Shown: positions 57,593 through 64,000 of the stretch, piece after piece | Layout of the letters: every line of letters begins with the position of its first letter | Position numbering within the stretch: position 1 is the stretch's first letter | Translations under genes and position numbers: made by a program | The notes under the pieces: model-generated | Seen by the model: only the letters and a program-made list of their open reading frames with translations | Database searches by the model: none | Told to the model about the DNA's origin: nothing | Assembly: GCF_014646155.1 (NCBI RefSeq) | Contig: NZ_BMMX01000012.1 | Coordinates: 1-64,000, forward strand | Reading direction: 5' to 3' | Length of the DNA: 64,000 nucleotides | Origin: Mangrovihabitans endophyticus | GTDB lineage: Bacteria > Actinomycetota > Actinomycetes > Mycobacteriales > Micromonosporaceae

Positions 57593-59218
57593 ATGCTCTC
57601 TACCGTCGCCCGTGGAGCGGTCCGCGGGGCGCTTGCCGTCGCCACAACGGTCGCCATGACCGTTTCCGGCGCTTCCGTTGCGCACGCCGCGGCACCGCGT
57701 CTCGCGCTGACCGCGCTTTCCTTTGAACAGTCCGATGTCGACGTCACCCAGGGTTTCGCCGCCAACAAGCTCACATGGACGGTCACCAACACCGATCCGG
57801 ACGCCGAGTCCATCGGGGGCACCGTCACGATGCGCATGCGCAGTTCCGTGACCGGCGCGCTGGTCGGCCACGACTGGGTCGCCAACTACGAGTTCGGCTC
57901 GACGTGCTGCTCCGACGCCGCATACGAGTCCGGTACGCCGCAGGAGTCCACGTACTCCTTCTACCTTCCGGTCCGGCAGTACGCCGACGCGACCACCGCG
58001 AGTTGGGAGGTCACCAAGATCACGATCGCGGCTCGCGGCACCACCAAGACCATCGGCCGCAACCTGCTCCAGGACTACGGGTACCGCTTCACCGCACACA
58101 CGCTTGTCGACTCCTCCGGCCCGCGCGCCGATTACATCAGCCTGTACAACTCGCATCCGCCGTACCTGTACGTCGGGGACGGCCCGAACACCGTCAACTA
58201 CGACCTCACCGTCCAGGACGGAGAATCCGGTTTCTGGAAGGGCCGGGTCCGGTTTGCCGGGCCACACGGCCAGAGCATCAGCACCACGTTCACCTGGGAG
58301 CGGGACTCCAACAGCACCGGCTTCCACTGCGGCATGTCCGGCGGCGGCGATCGCGACGGTACGTACATGCCGTGCACCGTCAGCATCACCCTGCCCGCCG
58401 GCGCCGCGGCCGGTAGCTGGCGGATCGCCGCACTGGTGCTGCAGAACAACGCCGGTGGCGTGGCCACCTATAAGAACCCGACCGCCCCGTCGATCACCGT
58501 GACGTCCAACGAGACGATGCGGGCCTCGGACTTCGTCATCGATCCCAACCCGGTGGACAACTGGCGCGACAACGTGCGGACCGAGCTCTCGATGAACGTC
58601 ACCGGGGCCCGCCGGGGTGTCTCCGGCGTCTCCCTCGACTTCGGCATCGACGGATGCCGGATGTGGGGTACCCCGACGGTCAAGGATGACGGTCGCATCG
58701 CCGTGCAGGTGTCGGTGCCCCGCGGGGCCACGCGCTGCCGGGTGGAGGCCATCGCCATCACCGACGGCGCCGGCGACGTCTCGCTGTACGGTACGGGCTT
58801 CGACGCGCCCGACCCCGGACTCGCCATCACGCAGATCCCCAGCACGGAGGCGCCGGTGGCACTCGGCGCGACGTTGAGCCCGTCGACCCAGCCGGCCAGC
58901 GAGGTCGGCATGAGCTCGGTGAGGCTGACCATCCAGGCCGAAATCAAGGTGGCCCCGGTGGACGAGACCGAGATCCACGTCTACGACGCCGACGGCAACG
59001 TGGTCTCGCAGTCGTTCGGGGGCGCGAGCCAGGATGCGGACGGAACCGTGCAGAAGTGGCTCTACTTGCCCTACTTCACCCTGGAACCGGGCGAGTACAC
59101 GGTCGGGTTCCGCCTGACCGACGCCTCCGGGCTGTCCAGCGCGTGGAACATGCCGGACCGGCCGAACAGCCGGGAACTCCCGGGCGGACCGCTGGTCTTC
59201 ACCGTCACCGAGGGCTGA
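57593..59218 (+). CDS. Large secreted protein, probably Ig-like beta domains
   Basis: The 541-residue protein has a Sec signal peptide cleaved near AHA-AAP (about residue 33) and a mature part rich in Thr, Val and Gly. It has several beta-sandwich-like units (for example LTWTVTNTDPDAESIGGTV and the later VNYDLTVQDGESGFWKG). It has no recognised catalytic motif and no sortase signal. GGAAGC precedes the ATG. It may be a cell-surface or matrix protein; no closer identity can be given. Confidence 0.75.
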   Translation: MLSTVARGAVRGALAVATTVAMTVSGASVAHAAAPRLALTALSFEQSDVDVTQGFAANKLTWTVTNTDPDAESIGGTVTMRMRSSVTGALVGHDWVANYEFGSTCCSDAAYESGTPQESTYSFYLPVRQYADATTASWEVTKITIAARGTTKTIGRNLLQDYGYRFTAHTLVDSSGPRADYISLYNSHPPYLYVGDGPNTVNYDLTVQDGESGFWKGRVRFAGPHGQSISTTFTWERDSNSTGFHCGMSGGGDRDGTYMPCTVSITLPAGAAAGSWRIAALVLQNNAGGVATYKNPTAPSITVTSNETMRASDFVIDPNPVDNWRDNVRTELSMNVTGARRGVSGVSLDFGIDGCRMWGTPTVKDDGRIAVQVSVPRGATRCRVEAIAITDGAGDVSLYGTGFDAPDPGLAITQIPSTEAPVALGATLSPSTQPASEVGMSSVRLTIQAEIKVAPVDETEIHVYDADGNVVSQSFGGASQDADGTVQKWLYLPYFTLEPGEYTVGFRLTDASGLSSAWNMPDRPNSRELPGGPLVFTVTEG

Positions 59219-59239
59219 CCGCGGTTTTCGGATTCTCGG

Positions 59240-59270
59240 GTGGGCGGGCGATCGACGATCGACCGCCCAC
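59240..59270 (+). terminator. Near-perfect 31-bp palindrome, probable terminator
   Basis: GTGGGCGG (59240-59247) pairs with CCGCCCAC (59263-59270) and the interior CGATCGACGATCG continues the symmetry with one mismatch. It lies 22 bases after the secreted-protein stop. There is no T-run. Confidence 0.5.
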
Positions 59271-59354
59271 ACGAGTCTGCCCATGCCGTCGGGAGACACC
59301 CGGCGGCGGATACGCTGCCGGTGCGATGTGGCCGGGCGAGCGGAGGGGGACGCG

Positions 59355-59930
59355 GTGCAACTGACCTACTGCCACGACACGACGGCCGCGGACTGGCTCG
59401 CCCAGGCGTCGACCCCCGCCATGCAGTTGATCACCATGGGCCCGGCGGGCTTTCCGGCGTACGCGCGGCTGCGCTTCATTCCCGACCCCAGCCACCCGGG
59501 TCAGGTCGAGGCCGACGTCGAGGTCCCCGACGACCATCCCACGGACTGTGCCCTGACCGGGTGGGCTCTGCACCGGCTTGCCGCGTTCACCGCCACGCCC
59601 GGCGACTGCTTCTTCTGCGTCTGGGACGGCTACTCGGACGTGAAGCTGCCGCCCGAGGCGATGGACGGGGCGATGGTTGAGTTGCCGCACCGGCGATACG
59701 CCCTGCTCCGCGGGCCGCTGCGCGGCATCGACACGTGGCAGGACGACATCGGCGGTTGGCCGCCGGCATTCGTCTGGCCGTACGACCGGAGCTGGTGCTT
59801 CACCAGTGACGTGGACCCACATTGGGCGGGGATCGGCGCGACCCGGGCAGCGGTCGACGCGCTGCTGAACGATGCGGAGCTCGACGTGGTCCGGGCGCGC
59901 CCGGACGAGCCGCAGCCCACCTACTACTGA
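59355..59930 (+). CDS. Conserved hypothetical soluble protein
   Basis: The 191-residue protein begins at GTG 59355 with GGAGGGG upstream. It is rich in Trp (for example DGYSDV, PPAFVWPYDRSWCFTSDVDPHW) and has a compact layout without signal or membrane segment. Cys residues occur in SKYC-like LTYCHD and DCFFCVWDG. No family or function was recognised, and it stands next to a PadR operator. Confidence 0.7.
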   Translation: MQLTYCHDTTAADWLAQASTPAMQLITMGPAGFPAYARLRFIPDPSHPGQVEADVEVPDDHPTDCALTGWALHRLAAFTATPGDCFFCVWDGYSDVKLPPEAMDGAMVELPHRRYALLRGPLRGIDTWQDDIGGWPPAFVWPYDRSWCFTSDVDPHWAGIGATRAAVDALLNDAELDVVRARPDEPQPTYY

Positions 59931-59969
59931 GGCGCACCGAGACCGCGGGTGCAGGGCCGGGCTTGAAGC

Positions 59970-59988
59970 TACCTTGCGGTGCAAGGTA
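59970..59988. promoter_or_regulatory. PadR operator
   Basis: TACCTTGCGGTGCAAGGTA is a 7-bp inverted repeat with a 5-base spacer, 11 bases before the PadR start. It has the ACCTTG/CAAGGT half-site pattern seen for PadR-type repressors, so autoregulation is likely. The short leader means the site overlaps the probable promoter. Confidence 0.75.
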
Positions 59989-59999
59989 CCATGTCGTGC

Positions 60000-60341
60000 A
60001 TGAGTGATGCCGCGCAGCTTTCCACCAGCCTGCGACGGGGAACCCTGGAGTTCTGTGTGCTGGCCATGGTCGAGCGCGAGGACTGCTACGGCACCGAGAT
60101 CGTGCGCCGGCTCGGGGCTGAGCGGAGCCTCGCCACCACCGAGGGCACGATCTATCCGCTGCTGTCCCGGCTGCGCCGCGTCGGCTGGCTGAACAGCGAG
60201 TGGAGCGAGTCGCCGAGCGGCCCGCCGCGGCGCTACTACACGCTGACCGACAGCGGCCGAGCGGCGCTGGCGCACTTCCGAACCGAATGGGTCTCGTTCC
60301 GACAGACCGTCGATCGTCTCGTAGGGATCGGTGAACAATGA
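60000..60341 (+). CDS. PadR-family transcriptional regulator
   Basis: The 113-residue protein has the PadR winged helix (LRRGTLEFCVLAMVEREDCYGTEIVRRLG, then TTEGTIYPLLSRLRRVGWLNSEW and the wing PPRRYYTLTDSGRAALAHF). ATG 60000 starts 11 bases after the operator. The stop overlaps the HAAS gene start (ATGA), so the two are translated together. Confidence 0.94.
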   Translation: MSDAAQLSTSLRRGTLEFCVLAMVEREDCYGTEIVRRLGAERSLATTEGTIYPLLSRLRRVGWLNSEWSESPSGPPRRYYTLTDSGRAALAHFRTEWVSFRQTVDRLVGIGEQ

Positions 60342-60751
60342 CCAGCAATCAGACGGACCTGGCCGACGAATACCTGCACGAGGTGGAGTTGCGCCTCAGC
60401 GGTCTGCCGCTGCTGCAGCGTCGAGAACTGCTCGCCGCGCTGAAGGAGCACATCGCCGAGGCCCGCGAGCATGCCTCATCCGAGGGTGAACTGGTCGAGG
60501 TGCTGGAGCGCCTGGGCAGCCCGGAAGAGGTGGCTGCGGCGGCCTACCAGGAAGCCGGGACGCAGGCCGATGCGAGGACGCCCGCGTCGTCGGCCCAGCG
60601 GACCGGGCGGGTGGCGCGCCACGAGATCGTGGTGATGGTGGTCGGCGGCGTGGTGGCGCTTCTGGTCCTGGTCTCCGTGCTGCTCCTCATCCAGGGCAGG
60701 TCCACCGGGCACAGCGTGCCGGCCCGTCCGGCGCCGTCGGCCACCCGATAG
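60338..60751 (+). CDS. HAAS-domain membrane protein
   Basis: The 137-residue protein has a HAAS-type helical domain (about 8-75: YLHEVELRLSGLPLLQRRELLAALKEHIAEARE and ERLGSPEEVAAAAY) and one membrane helix (about 95-118) followed by a Pro/Ala tail. HAAS (DUF1700-like) proteins usually pair with PadR regulators and relay membrane signals; the coupled gene order here fits that. Confidence 0.88.
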   Translation: MTSNQTDLADEYLHEVELRLSGLPLLQRRELLAALKEHIAEAREHASSEGELVEVLERLGSPEEVAAAAYQEAGTQADARTPASSAQRTGRVARHEIVVMVVGGVVALLVLVSVLLLIQGRSTGHSVPARPAPSATR

Positions 60752-60771
60752 CCCGGCCTCGCGCGTTTCGT

Positions 60772-60797
60772 GGGCGTATCGAAATTCGCATACGCCC
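60772..60797. promoter_or_regulatory. Inverted repeat before the serine hydrolase gene
   Basis: GGGCGTAT (60772-60779) and ATACGCCC (60790-60797) flank CGAAATTCGC, itself symmetric in its first nine bases (CGAA-A-TTCG). It lies 21 bases after the HAAS stop and about 85 before the hydrolase start. It could be an operator or terminator; a related sequence occurs at 62137-62172. Confidence 0.5.
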
Positions 60798-60882
60798 CGG
60801 CAACGGTCGTCCGTCTTCAGTGGAGGAACAACCCCGGCGCACGGTCTGCGCCGGGATTCCCGACTGGGGGAGGACCGTGACC

Positions 60883-62131
60883 ATGACATCGACATCGGTG
60901 CCGGGCGTCGACCGGCGGCGACTACTGCAGTGGGGCGGGCTGGCAGCCGTCGGCGCGCCCTTGGCGCATGCCGGGCTCGCGCACGCCGAACCGATCTCCG
61001 CCGCCTCGTCCGGGCACGACCGGATCCCGCCGGACACCCGGCCCGGCGGCGCCTACGACCGGTACATTGCGCGGTTGGCCGCCGAGGGCAAGTTCTCCGG
61101 CGTGGTAATGCTGTCGCACCGAGGCCGGACCGTGCTCTCGCGCAGTTACGGCATGGCCGACGAGGAGCGGGGGATCCGCAACCACGAGGGCACCGCGTTC
61201 AGCCTCAGTTCCGCGGGCAAGACGTTCCGCGCGGTGGCCATCCTGCAACTGGCGCAGCGGGGCAAGCTGCGGCTGACCGACACGGTGGGCGAACACCTGA
61301 CCGGTTTCGCCGCCGACATCGCCGAGCACGTGAACATCCACCACCTGCTCTCCGGATTGTCCGGGCTGGATTCCCCGGACGAGGACGTGCAACGCATCTT
61401 CAACAGCGGGGAGGAGGTGCACGGGTATTACGAGCGGCGGGCCCGGCAGGCGACACTGGTCGGTGTCCCGGGCGTGCCCCGGAGCGCCCACGCGGAAGCC
61501 GAAGTCACCATTTCCGCGCTCATCGTGGAGGCGGTGACCGGCATGACGTACTGGGACTACGTCACGGAGAACGTCTTCCGGCGCTGCGGCATGACCGGCT
61601 CGGGGTTCTACACCCGGCCGCAGTGGCTGACCGATCCACACATCGCACACCCCGTACATGACGGTGGCCGACGGCAGCGTGGTGGACGCGCTGCACCACC
61701 TGGACCAGGGCAGCCCGGAGTCGTACATGCTGGGCAAGAACCCCGGCCGCGCCTTCATCGACGCCCCCGGCGACGGTGGCTTCAGCACCGCGCCGGACCT
61801 GATCCGGTTCGCGCACGCGCTGACCGACGGCACGCTGCTGGACCGGCCCTGGGCGGATGTGCTCTTCGGCGCGAAGATCCCGCACGGACCGACGTCGTTC
61901 GGCGCCTACGGGCTGGCGATCGGCATCGTCGAGGGTCAATGGGCATACCAGCGCGCCGGGGGCAATCCCGGTGTCGGCGCCAACTGGAGTCTCTATCCGG
62001 ACACCGGCTGGGCCGGCGCCATCCTCGACAATCGGGACGGCGTACCACTGGTGGACCTCATCGGGCGGGAGAATCAGGCGGTCACCGGCGCGCCGCCGGA
62101 CGATGGCGCAGGGGGCGGCTCGGGTGGCTGA
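60883..62131 (+). pseudogene. Frameshifted beta-lactamase-family serine hydrolase
   Basis: The N-terminal part (from ATG 60883) has a Tat-type signal (RRRLLQWGG, residues 11-19) and the SxxK motif S110-A-G-K113. It belongs to the class C beta-lactamase/penicillin-binding-like hydrolases. The homologous sequence leaves this frame at a run of four C at 61650-61653 (after DPHIAHP) and continues one base shifted (YMTVADGSVVDALHHLDQG) to 62131. The late GGNPGVGANWSLYPDTG motif is typical. One surplus base in the run explains it. It is either a recent pseudogene or a sequencing error; the rest is intact. Confidence 0.85.
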
Positions 62132-62136
62132 GACGC

Positions 62137-62172
62137 GGGCGTATCGCGGGCATATGCAAAACCGCATACGGC
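62137..62172. repeat. Second GGGCGTATCG ... CGCATACG motif
   Basis: GGGCGTATCG at 62137-62146 and CGCATACGGCC at about 62163-62173 repeat, with a longer spacer, both ends of the inverted repeat at 60772-60797. The two motifs flank the frameshifted hydrolase gene. Confidence 0.5.
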
Positions 62173-62349
62173 CTCCTGGTCGAGACCGCACAGTACGTCT
62201 TCCGGCTCGACCGTGTGTCGTCGGTGGACGACGTGCTGGTCAACGCCGCCGGCGCAGCCCTCTTCGGCCTGGCGTCGCGCCGTTGGTGGCGAAGCGCGGC
62301 GGCAGAGCCGCAGGACCAGCCGAGCCGCACGCCGTCGCCCGTCCCGTGA
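62152..62349 (+). pseudogene. VanZ-like C-terminal relic
   Basis: This 65-codon fragment reads GLLVETAQYVFRLDRVSS then VDDVLVNAAGAALFGLASRR, a sequence typical of the last quarter of VanZ-family membrane proteins. It has no membrane-spanning N-terminus and no start codon of its own. It happens to be in the same frame as the first part of the hydrolase gene. It is a decayed gene remnant. Confidence 0.75.
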
Positions 62350-62407
62350 GCCGCGTGTCCGGTCTGCGGTCATCGGCGGGTTTTGGTGCGGACCATAGGC
62401 TTCGGGC

Positions 62408-63103
62408 ATGCGCGTTCTGATCGTGGAGGACGAGCCCTACCTGGCCGAGGCCGTCCGCGACGGTCTGCGGTTGGAGGCGATCGCCGCCGACATCGCCGGC
62501 GACGGTGACTCCGCCCTGGAAATGCTCAGCGTCAACTCGTACGACCTCGCGGTCCTCGACCGGGACATCCCCGGCCCCTCCGGTGATGAGGTCGCCCGGC
62601 ACATCGTCGCCGCGGGAATCGGCATCCCGATCCTCATGCTCACCGCCGCCGACCGGATCGACGACAAGGCCTCCGGGTTCGAGCTCGGCGCCGACGACTA
62701 CCTCACCAAGCCGTTCGACCTGCGGGAGCTCGTGCTGCGGCTGCGGGCGCTCGACCGCCGACGTGCGTACGCGCGACCACCGGTCCGGGAAATCGCGGGT
62801 CTGCGGGTCGACCCGTTCCGCCGGGAGGTCTTCCGTGACGGACGGTACGTGGCGCTCACCCGTAAGCAGTTCGCCGTCCTGGAGGTCCTGGTCGCCGCCG
62901 AGGGTGGCGTGGTCAGCGCCGAAGAGCTGCTGGAACGGGCCTGGGACGAGCACGCCGACCCGCTCACCAACGCGGTCCGCATCACCGTCTCCGCACTGCG
63001 CAAACGGCTCGGCGAACCGTGGATCATCGCCACCGTCCCGGGCGTCGGCTACCGCATCGACCCGCAACCGGACGCCGGGCGGCCGGGCGGCGGACGTGGA
63101 TAG
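62408..63103 (+). CDS. OmpR/PhoB-family response regulator
   Basis: The 231-residue protein has a receiver domain (1-115) with acidic pocket Glu7-Asp8, phosphoryl site Asp51 (AVLDRDIPG) and Lys in LTKPFD (near 101). A winged-helix DNA-binding domain follows (about 130-222, LTRKQFAVLEVLVAAEGGVVSAEELLERAWD and VRITVSALRKRLGEPWIIATVPGVGYRI). It overlaps the histidine kinase start by 8 bases. Target genes are unknown. Confidence 0.95.
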   Translation: MRVLIVEDEPYLAEAVRDGLRLEAIAADIAGDGDSALEMLSVNSYDLAVLDRDIPGPSGDEVARHIVAAGIGIPILMLTAADRIDDKASGFELGADDYLTKPFDLRELVLRLRALDRRRAYARPPVREIAGLRVDPFRREVFRDGRYVALTRKQFAVLEVLVAAEGGVVSAEELLERAWDEHADPLTNAVRITVSALRKRLGEPWIIATVPGVGYRIDPQPDAGRPGGGRG

Positions 63104-64000
63104 GCCGCAGGGGCTGAGCGTTCGCGTCAAGCTCACCCTCAGCTATGCCGGATTCCTCATGCTCGCCGGCGTTCTGTTGCTCGCCACGGTGTGGTTGTTC
63201 CTCCTGCGCTACGTCCCCGAACGCGCGCATCTCGTCCCCGCCCCCGGCTCCGACGAGGTGCCCAGAACCGGTGTCTTCCCGGTCCGGTCCGAGCTGCTGG
63301 ACGCCTTCGCCCCGCGAGCCGCCGCCGTGCTGATGTTTCTGCTGGCCCTCGGGCTCGTCGGCGGGTGGATGCTGGCCGGCCAGATGCTCGCGCCGCTCAC
63401 CCGCATCACGGATGCGGCGCGGCGGGCCGGCAACGGCTCGCTGTCCCATCGGATCCGGATGACCGGCTCGGGAGACGAGTTCCGGGAACTCTCCGACACC
63501 TTCGACGCGATGCTCGACCAACTCGAATCGCACGTCGCCGAGCAGCAACGGTTCGCCGCGAACGCCTCCCACGAACTGCGTACCCCGCTGGCCATCACGC
63601 GGACACTCCTCGACGTCGCCCGCAAGGACCCCACGCAGGTGCAGCCCGAGCTCATCGAGCGACTGCACCACGTCAACGCGCGGGCGATCGACCTCACCGA
63701 GGCGCTCCTGCTGCTCAGCCGCGGCGATCTGCTGGCCCGCGACACCGTCGACCTCTCCCTGGTCGCCGAGGAGGCCGCCGAGACCCTGCTTCCGCTCGCC
63801 GAACAGCGACGGATCACGCTGGACGTCACGGGCGCACCGGCCCGGACCAACGGCTCCGCCGAGCTGCTGCTGCGGATGGCGACCAACCTCGTCCAGAACG
63901 CGATCGTCCACAACCTCCCCACCGACGGCACCGTGACCGTACACACCGAGGAGCAGCACGGCACGAGCCTGCTGCGCGTCGAGAACACCGGCCATCGGCT
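63096..64000 (+). CDS. Sensor histidine kinase (3' end beyond window)
   Basis: The visible 301 codons from GTG 63096 show two membrane helices (about 15-39 and 75-98) around a short outside loop, a HAMP domain (about 98-150), the HisKA dimerisation box with His159 (FAANASHELRTPLAIT), and the start of the HATPase domain with the N-box (LLLRMATNLVQNAIVHN, about 256-272). The G boxes are cut off. The GTG overlaps the response regulator, so the two form a two-component system. The signal is unknown. Confidence 0.93.
   Translation, partial: MDRPQGLSVRVKLTLSYAGFLMLAGVLLLATVWLFLLRYVPERAHLVPAPGSDEVPRTGVFPVRSELLDAFAPRAAAVLMFLLALGLVGGWMLAGQMLAPLTRITDAARRAGNGSLSHRIRMTGSGDEFRELSDTFDAMLDQLESHVAEQQRFAANASHELRTPLAITRTLLDVARKDPTQVQPELIERLHHVNARAIDLTEALLLLSRGDLLARDTVDLSLVAEEAAETLLPLAEQRRITLDVTGAPARTNGSAELLLRMATNLVQNAIVHNLPTDGTVTVHTEEQHGTSLLRVENTGHR

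Overview
The window is high-GC (about 70%) chromosomal DNA of an actinobacterium, most plausibly a member of the Micromonosporaceae (Actinoplanes-like). The grounds are the gene order around oriC, a DLW-39 small protein between tRNA-Ile and tRNA-Ala, a DUF397 gene, and the complete fhaA-fhaB-pstP-rodA-pbpA-pknA-pknB-crgA cell-wall and division island. The family assignment is an inference; the phylum is well supported. No phage, insertion sequence or CRISPR array was seen.

Region 1 (1-12.2 kb) is the replication origin and its core genes. It starts with a G-rich repeat and a dnaA-dnaN intergenic oriC packed with DnaA boxes. Then come dnaN, a 6-phosphogluconate dehydrogenase, recF, the helicase-loader gene dciA, gyrB, and a gyrA interrupted by a 178-residue mini-intein directly after the catalytic tyrosine. 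A DUF3566 membrane protein and two tRNA genes follow. dnaA itself lies to the left of the window.

Region 2 (12.2-38.8 kb) is a mixed accessory region. It holds a truncated tautomerase relic beside a perfect 58-bp palindrome, a secreted protein, a sulfotransferase, an orphan HTH protein, a CBS-SufE-DsbA operon, an SGNH hydrolase and a rhodanese. Next is a TetR-controlled acyl-CoA catabolic cluster (biotin carboxylase, HMG-CoA lyase, carboxyltransferase, acyl-CoA dehydrogenase) resembling leucine/isovalerate degradation, with a shared palindromic operator. After it lie a STAND/NB-ARC regulator, a divergent MarR/YceI pair, a glutamate-cysteine ligase-like enzyme, membrane and PASTA proteins, a gene-poor stretch with an orphan DUF397 gene, a two-gene glycan operon (sugar epimerase plus WecB/TagA/CpsF glycosyltransferase) and a tandem repeat beside tRNA-Leu.

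Region 3 (39.1-51.9 kb) is the Ser/Thr phospho-signalling and cell-wall elongation operon: two FHA proteins, the PP2C phosphatase, a SEDS glycosyltransferase, a class B penicillin-binding protein and two kinases. It is followed on the opposite strand by a glutamine amidotransferase, a small membrane protein, a class E sortase and a DUF881 protein, and then by crgA on the plus strand.

Region 4 (51.9-64 kb) carries an EtfD-like membrane Fe-S oxidoreductase, two overlapping CNNM/CorC-type membrane proteins, a lipoprotein, a large secreted protein, a PadR/HAAS regulatory pair with a clear operator, a frameshifted serine hydrolase, a VanZ-like relic, and a response regulator/histidine kinase pair whose kinase runs off the right edge.

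The most interesting items are the GyrA mini-intein, the carrier-less biotin carboxylase in a catabolic cluster, the SDR epimerase with phenylalanine at the catalytic tyrosine position, the zero-loop palindrome next to a decapitated tautomerase, the helically phased DnaA boxes, and related inverted-repeat motifs flanking the serine hydrolase. No wholly new multi-gene system could be established from sequence alone.
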